A stretch of DNA of 64,000 nucleotides from Amblyomma americanum (lineage: Eukaryota > Arthropoda > Arachnida > Ixodida > Ixodidae). Within the stretch, counting starts at the first letter, position 1. Every line of letters starts with the position of its first letter. The stretch lies in NCBI RefSeq assembly GCF_052857255.1, contig NC_135507.1, positions 75,263,850 through 75,327,849 on the forward strand, read 5' to 3'. The notes beneath the pieces were generated by a model. That model ran no database searches. It was not told the origin of the DNA and saw only the letters and a program-made list of their open reading frames with translations. Of the stretch, positions 46,092-54,968 are shown in pieces. A program made the position numbers and the translations under genes.

Positions 46092-46440
46092 CTATGAGCA
46101 CTTGCCCATCTTAGCATGAAGCTTCTTTTTCCTGCGAGCTTCTCGCGACTCATTGATTGATTTAACATAAAAATGCAGCCTTGTCAAAACATAAAACTTG
46201 AGAATGCTGACTGTGAGCGCTTCTGAGTGCTGGCTGCACCCTACACCACATGAAATCTGAGATTTTCCCAGCACCATAACATCTACTATGCTGTTACTGC
46301 ACAGCTTTTCCTGACTAAAAAAAGTTGTGAAAAGGTTTTCCAGCCTTCTCACCATCAAAAAAAGCACACGAGACGGGTAGAGCAACCCTCCTTTGTCGCA
46401 AATTGCAGTAAACTCACTGTCCTGGCTTTGAAGGAACATC
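46092..46440 (-). pseudogene. P-element/THAP9-like transposase C-terminal piece
   Basis: In the +1 frame relative to the THAP ORF the minus strand reads EFTAICDKGGLLYPSRVLF, LENLFTTFF, then ISCGVGCSQHSEALTVSIL and VLTRLHFYVKSINE, ending RRKKKLHAKMGKCS. The order GGL.YPS ... LTR.HF...K is that of the C terminus of P-element-type and THAP9-type transposases. It follows directly on the stop of the THAP frame. Either a frameshift or an intron joins them: GTGAGT lies at the boundary and could be a donor, but no matching downstream acceptor and exon were evident. The RNase H-like catalytic core is absent. Confidence 0.6.
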
Positions 46441-46971
46441 CAGCTTAGAAAAATTGTCCGGCACAGATGCTTCGTCAACTTCACAAGGGTCTTGGTCGTT
46501 CGCCAACACGCTACTCTCAGTGTCAATGCCCGGACACCTCGATTCCATGTTAACGTCGGAAGCATTACTTTGTGGTCTTTTCGCTTCATTAGGATATGTA
46601 CTTGTGCTTTTCCTCTTTCTAGGTGGTCTCTGTAGCGGTGTTTTCTTTGACAGATACCTCGGCGCGTTCGGCAGCAAAGTTGGCACCGCATCGGGTAAAA
46701 GTTCCGGCTTTCCACGCGGGATGCGGACTTCTTTGCCGTCAATGATGTGTATAAAGTCCCTCACAATGCATGATGGCTCGAAATGTTGCTCACACACACA
46801 GCAGGTTTCGTCCAAAACTTTATCTTTTCGATGAAGGTTGCGTTCCCACTGCTTCCGTCGGTTCTCATCCTTTGGCACAGCGAAGAGCGACGGCTGATCG
46901 CCTCTCGTCCACTGGTATTCCGTTTTGCAGCCGGGAGCAAAACAATGCCGTTGACGCCGACGATTCGGCAT
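46414..46971 (-). CDS. THAP-domain protein, 185 aa
   Basis: Starts at ATG 46971 (MPNRRRQRHCFAPGC) and stops at 46414. The THAP zinc finger is complete: C10-x4-C15, the F-x-V-P core (FAVPKD, residues 30-35), Trp42, C60-x2-H63 with the following Phe, and a terminal AVPTLLPN in the AVPTIF position (near residue 95). THAP fingers bind specific DNA; in P elements they bind the transposon ends. Residues 105-185 are Lys/Arg-rich then acidic and disordered (RPPRKRKSTSTY). Frame and finger are intact in this copy, so an expressed product might act as a DNA-binding repressor, but this is inference. Confidence 0.82.
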   Translation of the reverse strand: MPNRRRQRHCFAPGCKTEYQWTRGDQPSLFAVPKDENRRKQWERNLHRKDKVLDETCCVCEQHFEPSCIVRDFIHIIDGKEVRIPRGKPELLPDAVPTLLPNAPRYLSKKTPLQRPPRKRKSTSTYPNEAKRPQSNASDVNMESRCPGIDTESSVLANDQDPCEVDEASVPDNFSKLDVPSKPGQ

Positions 46972-47210
46972 GACCGTAGTCTTAACGCCGCGAACTCACA
47001 AAGAGGAAAAATGCACCGCACAAAAAGCAACAAACAGCTGCAGGCAGCTTGGCGGGACTGCTAGCCGCGCGCGCGGGCGCGCCGAGCCTACAGCCCACGC
47101 TACAACAGCGCCACCGCTTACATCCGGGACCTGTCGACACTCGCCGCCTCACCGCATCGCATGGAGCGCGCCGGCTCCTGAACCCAATACCCATATTCTA
47201 GAGCACTGTA

Positions 47211-47217
47211 ACAACCT
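47211..47217. repeat. Target-site duplication of the THAP transposon, right
   Basis: ACAACCT, identical to 45033-45039. Confidence 0.75.
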
Positions 47218-47240
47218 CCTCTCCGCGCTTTACCCCCCTG

Positions 47241-47519
47241 ACTGATCCGGAGTTCCCGGGTTCGAACCCGACCGCGGCGGCTGCGTTTTTATGGAGGAAA
47301 AACGCTAAGGCGCCCGTGTGCTGTGCGATGTCAGTGCACGTTAAAGATCCCCAGGTGGTCGAAATTATTCCGGAGCCCTCCACTACGGCACCTCCTTCCT
47401 TTCTTCTTTCACTCCCTCCCTTATCCCTTCCCTAACGGTGCGGTTCAGGTGTCCAACGATATATGAGACAGATACTGCGCCATTTCCTTTCCCCCAAAAC
47501 CAATTATTATTATTATTAT
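47241..47519 (+). repeat. Ruka-like SINE, body of the split copy
   Basis: ctgatccggagttcccgggt, B box ggttcgaaccc, gcgtttttatggaggaaaaa, tgctgtgcgatgtcagtgca, ccaggtggtcgaaattattc, and an (ATT)n tail. The head is 5.7 kb away at 41465-41510. The sequence after the tail duplicates TGCTGCAGCTTCG. Confidence 0.88.
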
Positions 47520-47700
47520 TGCTGCAGCTTCGGGCCTTTGGAAACGCGCTGGCGCCGCGCCATGGGAGTTTGCATAGAGCTGCTTCCTCGAGACCACCTG
47601 TATCACTATGGGCGCTCTAAGCCATATCTATAAACGTTGCTCTAAGCCAAGACCTACTGAACTAGAGGCCTGCACATTTGGCACTGCTCCAGCGCGCACC
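47520..47700 (+). repeat. Dispersed repeat R1, copy 2 (3' part)
   Basis: tgctgcagcttcgggcctttggaaacgcg corresponds to gctgctgcatcttcaggcatttggaaacacgcg on the minus strand at 8030-8060, continuing the R1 copy begun at 41285. Similarity fades after about 47560. Confidence 0.5.
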
Positions 47701-48689
47701 TTCTAGTTCATGCCTTTTGCCGCTAGGGAATGGCAGCTACGGGTGGCGTGGCGCTACAACTAACCTGTTGAACAAGAAGGCGTTGGTTATTTTATTTCAA
47801 GGATGTAATAGTTTTGTCATTTGTCTACGTTTTGAGTATTTATCATTTATCCATTGCCTTAGCAAAGATACCGCAAAGTCTCACGCATGCATGCGCGCAA
47901 ACAAAATATTCACCGCTAGGATTTAAAGAAATGTCATATTTGCATCGTTCATTACTAGGTTTCAAAATAATAAGACGGGACAAATGCACACGGAGGCAGT
48001 GAGAGGAGAAAAATAATTTGTCGCAAGCAGACGATGATGATGATCATGACCTACGAACAGGTCAACCGAGCGTCCTCAACGGCCAAAACGTTAACGAAAG
48101 TTGGCGCACGCAGTCCCATAGGACCCCGCCAAATGTGCGGGTCTTTAGTTCCGTAGGTCTTGCTCTAAGCATCATGACTCCATGAGGCGGAGAGCTACCG
48201 ACTGCAGAACTACAACTTTTGGCCAAAAAAATAATGAAAAAACAAATTGTTCGATAATCAAGAATGTCTTGTCATTCAGTATCCTGTCTATAAATCGTAA
48301 CAAACGAGCAAAGAAGCATGTGTATGCAAAGTTTGCTCAAGAAGCGATGACTTGCTCTTGCATACCACAAAAGCCAATATTTCGTGCTTAAAAGGCGCAC
48401 TTTTAAAAAATATGTTTTTGAAAAAAAAAATGTCGCTTCACTATTTCAAAAGGTTTTTCCACAACATTTTGGAAAACAAAAACCTTTTATTGGCGTCTTG
48501 TGCTGTTGTGTTTTCGCTACTATGGCTTTTGCACACTACTTTTACGCCGAAGTCATCTGCGCGCGGAGCGCGCCGTGGATACGGAATGGGACACCTCAGT
48601 AACGCCACTCTATATTCCTGAAAAAAAAAAAAAGACTGTCCCGCACCAAGTAGCTCATGATACTTTGAGCGTCCATGGTGGCCCAGGTG
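47701..48689. other. No gene recognised
   Basis: AT-rich with short frames and a GATGAT run near 48030. Confidence 0.35.
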
Positions 48690-49000
48690 CAGCGCCGCCA
48701 GCTTTCCTTCTAGCTAATAGTAAAAAAGACAGACAAACATATTGGACGGGCGGGTGCCCGGACCAAAAAAGGCTCCTTCTCGAATCCTGGCGCATCCAAA
48801 CTACCCTGAACAACACCAACCGCACAAAAGGAAACCTGTCCCCAGTATATGCCCAGGGACTTCGCTCTGCAGCTCAAAGAAAAAATGTCACCATTGACCG
48901 TTTCCCCACAGTGCGACAACGTGACTCACAGCCCTAACCCTCCTCCTCCCCCACGCCTTTCGCATCACAGCTTGCGTTTTTTTCATCTCCTCCTCCCCTC
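48690..49000 (+). pseudogene. Penelope-like endonuclease C terminus, remnant
   Basis: RLLLESWRIQTTLNNTNRTK, then GNLSPVYAQGLRSA, followed by a stop-rich tail. It parallels TRLLLESLFIQTSQATLNKN and GIYARSLRHILRI of PLE-C in order and spacing. No GIY-YIG motif remains upstream. Confidence 0.6.
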
Positions 49001-49149
49001 CATACGTAAAGACGCTAGCTATACTGCCCCAAGTCTGTTGGATGAGCGGAGCTGGATTCAAAACATTCAAGTTTTTGGTTGGAGATGCGCAGTTTATTAA
49101 AACTGTTCCCGGTATCAACTAACCCAGCTAACTTCTTGGGTATAGTCAA

Positions 49150-49400
49150 ACTATGCTGCAGCTCTCAGGTGAAAATCTTGAAATTCACCTGGGAGTAATT
49201 GCATGGTCTCAGTTGGAAACAACTGGTTCCACTTTGAAACCCAGTTGGAACCAAAGTCGTCCCAGTTGGGGGACCAAGTGGGAGGCAAATGGTTCCAGCT
49301 CGTCACCAACTGGGAACACCAATTCTCGGTCAAGAGCCAAATTCCCAATTCAGGGGCAAGTTGGCAGAACCATGCAGCTGGTTGTAGGTAAGAACCGAAT
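49150..49400 (+). repeat. Cluster of CCAGTTGG/CCAACTGG palindromic boxes
   Basis: Variants of ccagttgg and ccaactgg occur at least six times between 49205 and 49370, some as composite palindromes such as cagttggaaacaactgg. Noncoding. Possibly the core of an unnamed MITE. Confidence 0.45.
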
Positions 49401-50141
49401 GGGATGTTTTCTTACTGGTTTGAGGGACGTTGAGAAGGAAATAAATGCTGCTGCGGCTCAGCACATGGTACAGTCATATAGACGCGCAGTGAACGTACTG
49501 TGAAATTAGATGGAAGCTGGCTTATCGATTATCCAATCGCACTGTGCTTGCTGCATGCAAAAATGCCCATAGACATAGACACTCTCCTGGCGAATAAATA
49601 CCACTTTCATCAAAACTCTGCACTGCGTGTTTAGCATGGGTCAATACGCTGCGGCAAGCATACATCATATGTGCCTGCATTTTTTTTCTTATTAAGGCTG
49701 CCCATTCCTAGCTCCAGCTCGTTAGCACGTAGGCACTTTGGGCAGGGTGACATATTTATTGCTGGCCTCAACCCTTTTTCTACAGATTTGGTCCAAGCTT
49801 CAACTTAACAGGAAACATTTAGACAGAAAGGACACCTATCAAATTACCAATTGAAAATAAGGTGGATATAACATAAGAACAGAGGCACGATAAATTTGCT
49901 CGAATGCAGCAAGGGGTGGGGGTGCGGAATTATAGTAAAGGTTGCGTGACTACGCGCGGCGGTGGACATTACTCGTCCTGCGTCCATCAAGGATGACTTC
50001 ATGATATTTGCACGGGGGTGGCGAGTTAAAATTTGGGACAGCTGGGCATTGCTTGGCTTCAAGATAAAATAAAAAGAACAAATTGGGGCAACGACAGCGT
50101 GATATTCCCGCTGACCAGCCATAGCCCAGTGCAACTGAACT
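49401..50141. other. No gene recognised
   Basis: Nothing coding or repeated that I could identify. Confidence 0.35.
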
Positions 50142-50324
50142 TGTAATAAGAAACGTCGAGCAAATCACGTACTGCGTCGCGAACAACCAGCGATACAGTC
50201 CTGGCACAGACCAGAGGCAGCGGTCAGTCCAGAGCACGCACGAGGGACGGAGCGGTCGGCGCTTGTCGTCGTCTTCGTTAAGCGCCAGCCTCTGAAGATT
50301 CCGGAGCCGAAGGCCGGTCTTACA
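50142..50324 (-). repeat. 3' LTR of the Gypsy element
   Basis: TG...CA-bounded (tgtaagaccgg ... cttattaca on the minus strand). It matches the 5' LTR over its length with scattered substitutions. Confidence 0.85.
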
Positions 50325-50834
50325 ATTTCCCCCGGACGAAAAAGCGCCATCCTGGCGGCCTAGGGCGATGTGACAACGGCGGGGTCGTAGTATGGTTTGA
50401 GGCAGGTCGATGATAGTGGCGAAATTGCGGACAAAGCGGCGGAAGTAGGAGCAGAGGCCGACGAACCTTGCTGCGGGGGTTTTTTACAGAAGTGGGCTTC
50501 GAAAATTCTGCCACAGCTCGCAACTTGGCCGGGTCCGGGAGAACGCCATCCTTCGACACGGCATACATGTCCGAGAATGGTGAGCTGCCGAGCTCCGAAG
50601 CTGCACTTGGAGTTGGAAGCTAGCGTCGGCTAGGCAGCGAAGAACAGTCTTGAGGCGCTGGAGGTGAGCCGAAAAGTCCGGGGAAAAGATCACAACGTCA
50701 CCTAGGTAACAAAGGCATGTGTGCCATTTGAGCCCTAGCTCGGAGTAGGTTAAATTGTCCATCATGCGCTCGAATGGGGCGGGTGCATTGCAGAGGCCGA
50801 AGGGCATGACATTAAATTCATATAGCCCGTCGGG
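50325..50834 (-). pseudogene. Gypsy RT, palm and following region
   Basis: Minus strand: PDGLYEFNVMPFGLCNAPAP, FERMMDNL, a catalytic region YLGDVVIFSPDF (canonical Y-x-D-D changed to LGDV), and SAHLQRLKTVLRCLADA. After a frame change come VSKDGVLPDPAKLRAVAEFS and a decayed RNase H start. It ends at the 3' LTR without an integrase. Confidence 0.8.
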
Positions 50835-51700
50835 TGGTGGTGGTTGTGGTGGTTGTGGTTTATTTAAAAATAACATAAAAGGAAGGTAAAAGATTTTTGC
50901 TAGCCCCGGCATCTGCCATCACGTGCGGCGGCACCTGAGCTGGGGCAGCGGAAAGAAAGGATAGCAGGCAGGTGGGAGAGATGAAATAAAAGAGGTGAGG
51001 GGACAGAAGAAAGACATGGGGGGAGGTAAATAGTACACTACATAAAATAGATATACACTGCATAAAAACATTAAAAGTAAACACTATAAATGCAAAATAA
51101 ATATACTATATACATTATTTACACAAAGAGTCAAAAAGTCAGTTGTCTTCGCGGCGCGCGTGTGCTGATGACGGGAAACTCGGCAGTCAATGGTCACACG
51201 CGCGCCGCACTTTGCACGCAACAGCTGGTGTGGGGCGCCCAGCTGTTAGAGCGTCCGAGGTAGCACACACGAAGCGTTCAGTCACAGCACTGTACTACCT
51301 GGCGCAGAACAGGCGGGACGTCAAGCCCGCCTGTTCGAGAAATACACACAGGCTCACCAAGGTTCGCTCGCGGGTGCGCGCACTGCCTTGCGGCCACAGG
51401 AGCGTCTCGAGCGAGTCCGGGAAGATGCCCAGCGCTCTGTAGGCCGCGAGCATATTGCGACGAGCGTCAGCGAACGCGGTGCAGCGTAGGAGTAGGTGCT
51501 CCATTGTCTCCACTGCACCGCATCCATCACACACATCACTCGTCGCGATTCCGTGTCGCACCCGTCGTACCCCGGGCCACACGCAACCAACGCGCGCGCG
51601 GAGGATCATTGCGCGTTGCTGCCGCGAAAGGGCACGGCAGCCGTTGAGGCTGGGTATGCGCTCACCAGTTTTCGGGCGATCGGCACCTGCCAGTACCGGA
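50835..51700 (-). mobile_element. 5'-truncated LINE inserted in the Gypsy RT
   Basis: The minus strand at 51690-51295 encodes [20 protein letters not shown], then CDGCGAVETMEHLLLRC, a LINE C-terminal Cys/His motif. A 3' UTR follows, ending in A-rich sequence and GGT/GTG repeats near 50835-50870. The Gypsy RT reading breaks off at [12 protein letters not shown] sequence on the right and resumes at PDGLYEF on the left. The TSD was not resolved. Confidence 0.75.
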
Positions 51701-52900
51701 GCGCAAGTCCAATGAAGAAAAGAACTCGGCGCCCTGCAAACAGTCGAGGGCGTCGTAGATACGGGGGTAAACGTCCTTGCGTGTAATCTTGTTCAGACGA
51801 CTGTAGTCGACACAGAATCGGATGGAACCGTCATTTATCTTGACCAGGAGCGCCGGCTATACCCACGGGCTATGCGACAGCTGTATCACGTGGCGCTTGA
51901 GCATGTCGGTCACCTGCTCGTAAATGATGCGGCGCTCAGCGGCTGACACGCGGTACGGACGTTGGCACAAAGGGGCAGAGGTTCCAGTGTCAATAAAGTG
52001 GGTAACGGTGGTGGTGTGGCCCAAAGAAGGTTGCTGGTAGTCAAACGAAGCTTGAAAACGCTGCGGAATGGCGACAAGCTGGTCTCGTTGTGTAGACGTC
52101 AGGGTAGCGTCGACGGAACGGTGGAAAATATCTACAGAAGACTGATTGGTGATGGGAACAGGCGTAATGGCGTTGACGCGAAGGCCGGCCGTGCTATCGA
52201 CGAGGGGGTATGCAGAGGCGGGATCGTGAAAGGCAACACTACCAAGCGATTGGCCAGGGAGTAAATTGGTAGGGCAGGAGAACGGGTTAGCCACATAAAT
52301 AGCGCTGGAGCCACGAAGAATTATTGTCAGCACGGCATGAGGCAGAAAAACAGACTTCTGGTCAGCGCATCGTAAAGAGGGGGTATAAGTGACAGTTGCA
52401 TCTGAGAGAGCAGCACAAGAAAGAGGCACCAGCACTGAAGAGAAAGGAAGAACGTCTGTGTCCTCTGAGACGACCACAGTAGCGGCACCGGCACCGGGTA
52501 CGTCCAAGGGAGCGTCACTGTAGGGCGACAAGTCAAGCTGAGCACGGGCGCATTCAATGACGGAGTGACGTGAGGAGAGGAAGTCCCAGCCAAGGATAAC
52601 GTCGTGAGAGGAGCGGGCGACGACGATGAACTCGATTGTGTAGGGAACGTTCTCGATAAGCAGGCGGGCGGTGCCGGCGGCTAACGGTCGAATGTCCTGA
52701 GCGTTGGCGGTGGGAGAGAAACGAGAGGAAGGAGCGTCGTCCCTTTTTTTGAGTCTGTGACAGAGGGTGTGACTGAGAACGGAAACGGCTGCGCCAGTGC
52801 CAAGTGCTTCGACGGCGACTCCCTCAACGAACACAGTAATAATATTGGCAGGCACAGAAACAGGTCTTCAGCGAGTCGCTGATGACGCAGTTCTTGCCTC
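51701..52900 (-). pseudogene. Gypsy protease and RT start
   Basis: Open at 52855-51857 and beyond. The protease has EALGTGAAVSVL where family members read ALVDTGAAVSVL: a 3-bp deletion removes the catalytic Asp. It then has DVILGWDFLSS, the second conserved protease motif. A spacer leads to the RT entry (TGTSAPLCQRPYRVSAAERR, DMLKRHVIQLSHSPWV), where a TAG stop falls just after SPWV. It then continues [32 protein letters not shown] and AEFFSSLDL to the LINE insertion. Confidence 0.85.
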
Positions 52901-54010
52901 CGGAACTGCGGCCGTTAGTTTTCCGCGTGGATGGCGGAGCATCGGAGAACGGGAACGGCGGCCAGGAGACGGCGAGCGGTGGGAGCGGGGATGGTAACTA
53001 TAGGAGAAGAAGAATCCGGAAGCGGCGCATGTGAAGCAGGTGAGGACGACGGCGGAAGGTCGTACGTGGGCTCACGCCTATAATCGTAGGGACGGTGGTC
53101 ACGACTGCGACAGAAACGAGCCACGTGGCCAGCGACGTCACAGGCGTATCAAATGGGGCGGTTGTCCTGAGCGCGCCAGGGGTTGAGTGGCTGCGGCTGT
53201 GATCGGGTGCGGGCAACCGGACGATAAGGAGGGGACGCGGGTCGCTGGGGTTCTAACAGGCGGTTAAGTTGCCTGTAGACAGGGGCAGCAGGTGAGGGCC
53301 GCGACCGCACCACGGCATCGGCGTACGTCAGAGGAGCAGCGATCAGGGGTGGCTGAGGAGGAGGTGGCAGGGCTTCAGCGACCTGCTCCTCGATGACACG
53401 CTGTAGGTTGGGAGTGAGCGACGGCGCAGGCGGGCAGGTAAACAAGCACAGCTGGCGTGCGACTTCCTCACGTACAAACTGCTGGAGGAGCGACTGTTGT
53501 TCCAGAGCACCGTTCCCAGGGAGAGCCAAGCTGGAAAGTGCGGCCTCCTGAAAGCCTGCACGCCGGGTAGAAAGCCGCTGTTTGCGCAGCTCATCGAGGC
53601 TTTGGCAGTAGCCGATGACACCGGAGACAGACTGGGGATCTTTGGCGACGAGCATCTGGAAGGCATCATCCTCAATGCCTTTCATAGTATGTCTGATCTC
53701 GTCGGCCTCGCTCACAGAAGGGATGATGCGCTCGCAGATGCCGGCGACATCTTCTATATAACTGGTGAAGTTTTCAACGGTTTGCTGGGCCCGACTTCGC
53801 AAGCGTTGCTCAGCGCGAAGCTTACGCTCTGCGGGACGGCCAACGATTTCTGTCAGGCTGGTTTTGAGAGCTGCCCAGCCGGAGATGTCAGCCTCGTGGT
53901 TTCGAAACCAGAGATTGGCTACGTCGCTCAAATAAAATATAATATTGGTCAGCTTGACGCTGTCGTCCCACTTATTGTATGCACTTACGCACTCATGGGA
54001 GGCCAATCAA
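52901..54010 (-). pseudogene. Gypsy gag
   Basis: 53149-54006 is open and encodes a capsid-type gag: KWDDSVKLTNIIFYLSDVAN, LWFRNHEADISGWAALK, LRSRAQQTVENFTSYIEDV. A Pro-rich region follows. The zinc knuckle then reads x-YAC-DVAGH-VARFC: the first Cys codon of the C-x2-C-x4-H-x4-C motif is a TGA stop at about 53149. The frame continues after it to about 52915. The packaging protein would therefore be truncated before its nucleic-acid-binding knuckle. Confidence 0.82.
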
Positions 54011-54197
54011 TCCTACACATCCGTGCAATCTGTGCCGCTGAAGGTGGCCGGGTCACGCTGCCGCGCGGCGCCAGAGCAGAAGTCAGGCGAAGGAAGCGGT
54101 GATGCAGTTTGGGTTACGGTCTCAGGCATTGCAGAGGTAGTAGACAATGCGCTGTTGCGAAGTTCCAGGGCGGGGGACCGTTGGTACCTCCACCACT

Positions 54198-54378
54198 TGT
54201 AATGAGGAACGTCTGGCAAAGCACTGCGTCGCGAACAACCAGCGGTAAGTCCTGGTACAGACCAGAGGCAGCGGTCAGTCCGGAGCACGAACGAGGGAAG
54301 GAGTGTTCGGCGCTTGACGTCGTCTTCTTCGTTAAGGGCCAACCTCTGAAGATTCCGGAGCCGAAGGCCAGTCTTACA
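54198..54378 (-). repeat. 5' LTR of the Gypsy element
   Basis: Minus strand from tgtaagactggccttcgg to ctcattaca; TG...CA ends; matches 50142-50324. The following agtggtggaggtacc would hold the primer-binding site, but I could not match it to a tRNA. Confidence 0.85.
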
Positions 54379-54968
54379 AAGGTATCCGTGAGCGAAGAAA
54401 ATCACCTCCTCCTCTGCAACACAAAGAAGCGCCCGTAAAACGTTCTGGGTGGCTGCCGCCATTCTTCGCAAGCTTCCCTTGGCACCATCGCGTCTTCACT
54501 AGGCCGCCATCTGCTGCGGGCGGTTATGCCACTGGATGGTAATGCGAGCCTCATAGTGTTCCAGAATAGAAAACTTCCCAGCAATAAAATGTAGCACAAC
54601 CGATGAGGCCCGCTGAGAGATCAACTCCAGCGAGAAAACCGTCAATAGGCTGGAACTGAATTTAAACCGCGCGCTATAAGCTGATTTTTAGGCTGTAGCC
54701 TGGCCGCCTAGCTTCGTACCTAGTGATCACATAACATGCTGCCTTTCGCCAAAATAATAAACGTAGTTGAAAAAACACGAAGTTTATATTAAACGTCAGT
54801 AATAAATTTATTTTGAGCTAAGTAGTTCAATTAGTCAAATTATTCTTATTTTTGTCAGGAGTCTTATATTATACAAAGTCAACACTGTTTCGAGCCGAAG
54901 TCGCACGTGTACTACGGTGCACGCGCATTGAACGTTGTTCTGCACGTGCTTTGGCGACGCTACGAAGT
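54379..54968 (+). other. Upstream region of NOC2L
   Basis: 590 bp between the Gypsy LTR and the NOC2L start codon. The distal half is GC-rich (gccgccatct, ctgcgggcgg near 54505-54530) and the proximal half AT-rich. No TATA box is obvious. The frame is open back to about 54852, but the first in-frame ATG is 54969. Confidence 0.4.

Larger units (their letters stand above)
45040..47210 (-). mobile_element. P-element-like (THAP) DNA transposon with 34-bp TIRs
   Basis: TIRs at 45040-45073 and 47177-47210 match as inverse copies with one mismatch, starting TACAGTGCTCTAGAATATGG; subterminal homology continues (cggtgaggcg, gtgtcgac). ACAACCT flanks both ends. The minus strand encodes a THAP DNA-binding domain and a separate C-terminal transposase-like piece, but too little sequence for the catalytic core, so it is probably nonautonomous. 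It carries a nested 205-bp PLE derivative at 45669-45873. Confidence 0.85.
41511..47240. mobile_element. 5.73-kb insertion of unknown type inside the split SINE
   Basis: Bounded by ACTGATCCG at 41502-41510 and 47241-47249, a 9-bp direct repeat at the point where the SINE is split. The ends (atagagctactacaacc and ctttacccccctg) show no obvious inverted repeats or poly(A). Content: unassigned sequence (41.5-45.0 kb), a SINE tail at 42.9 kb, and a THAP transposon ending 30 bp from the right border. It could be a large DNA transposon, a TIR-less element or a captured chromosomal segment. Confidence 0.6.
50142..54378 (-). mobile_element. Ty3/Gypsy LTR retrotransposon, defective
   Basis: Minus-strand element with two LTRs of about 182 bp (54198-54378 and 50142-50324), gag, protease and RT in the standard order, and an internal LINE insertion. 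A purine-rich tract cgggggaaat precedes the 3' LTR. No TSD was seen (flanks differ), which suggests rearranged ends or an old insertion. Integrase was not recognised: the pol sequence ends soon after RT, so it is internally deleted. Its 5' LTR lies about 0.6 kb upstream of the NOC2L start codon. Confidence 0.85.

Noticed and set aside
50142..54378. A target-site duplication for the Gypsy element
   Set aside because: The bases outside the two LTRs (gaact and aaggt) do not match, so none is annotated.
54852..54968. A 39-residue N-terminal extension of NOC2L
   Set aside because: It would begin at a TTG codon; the first in-frame ATG at 54969 gives the family-typical basic start.
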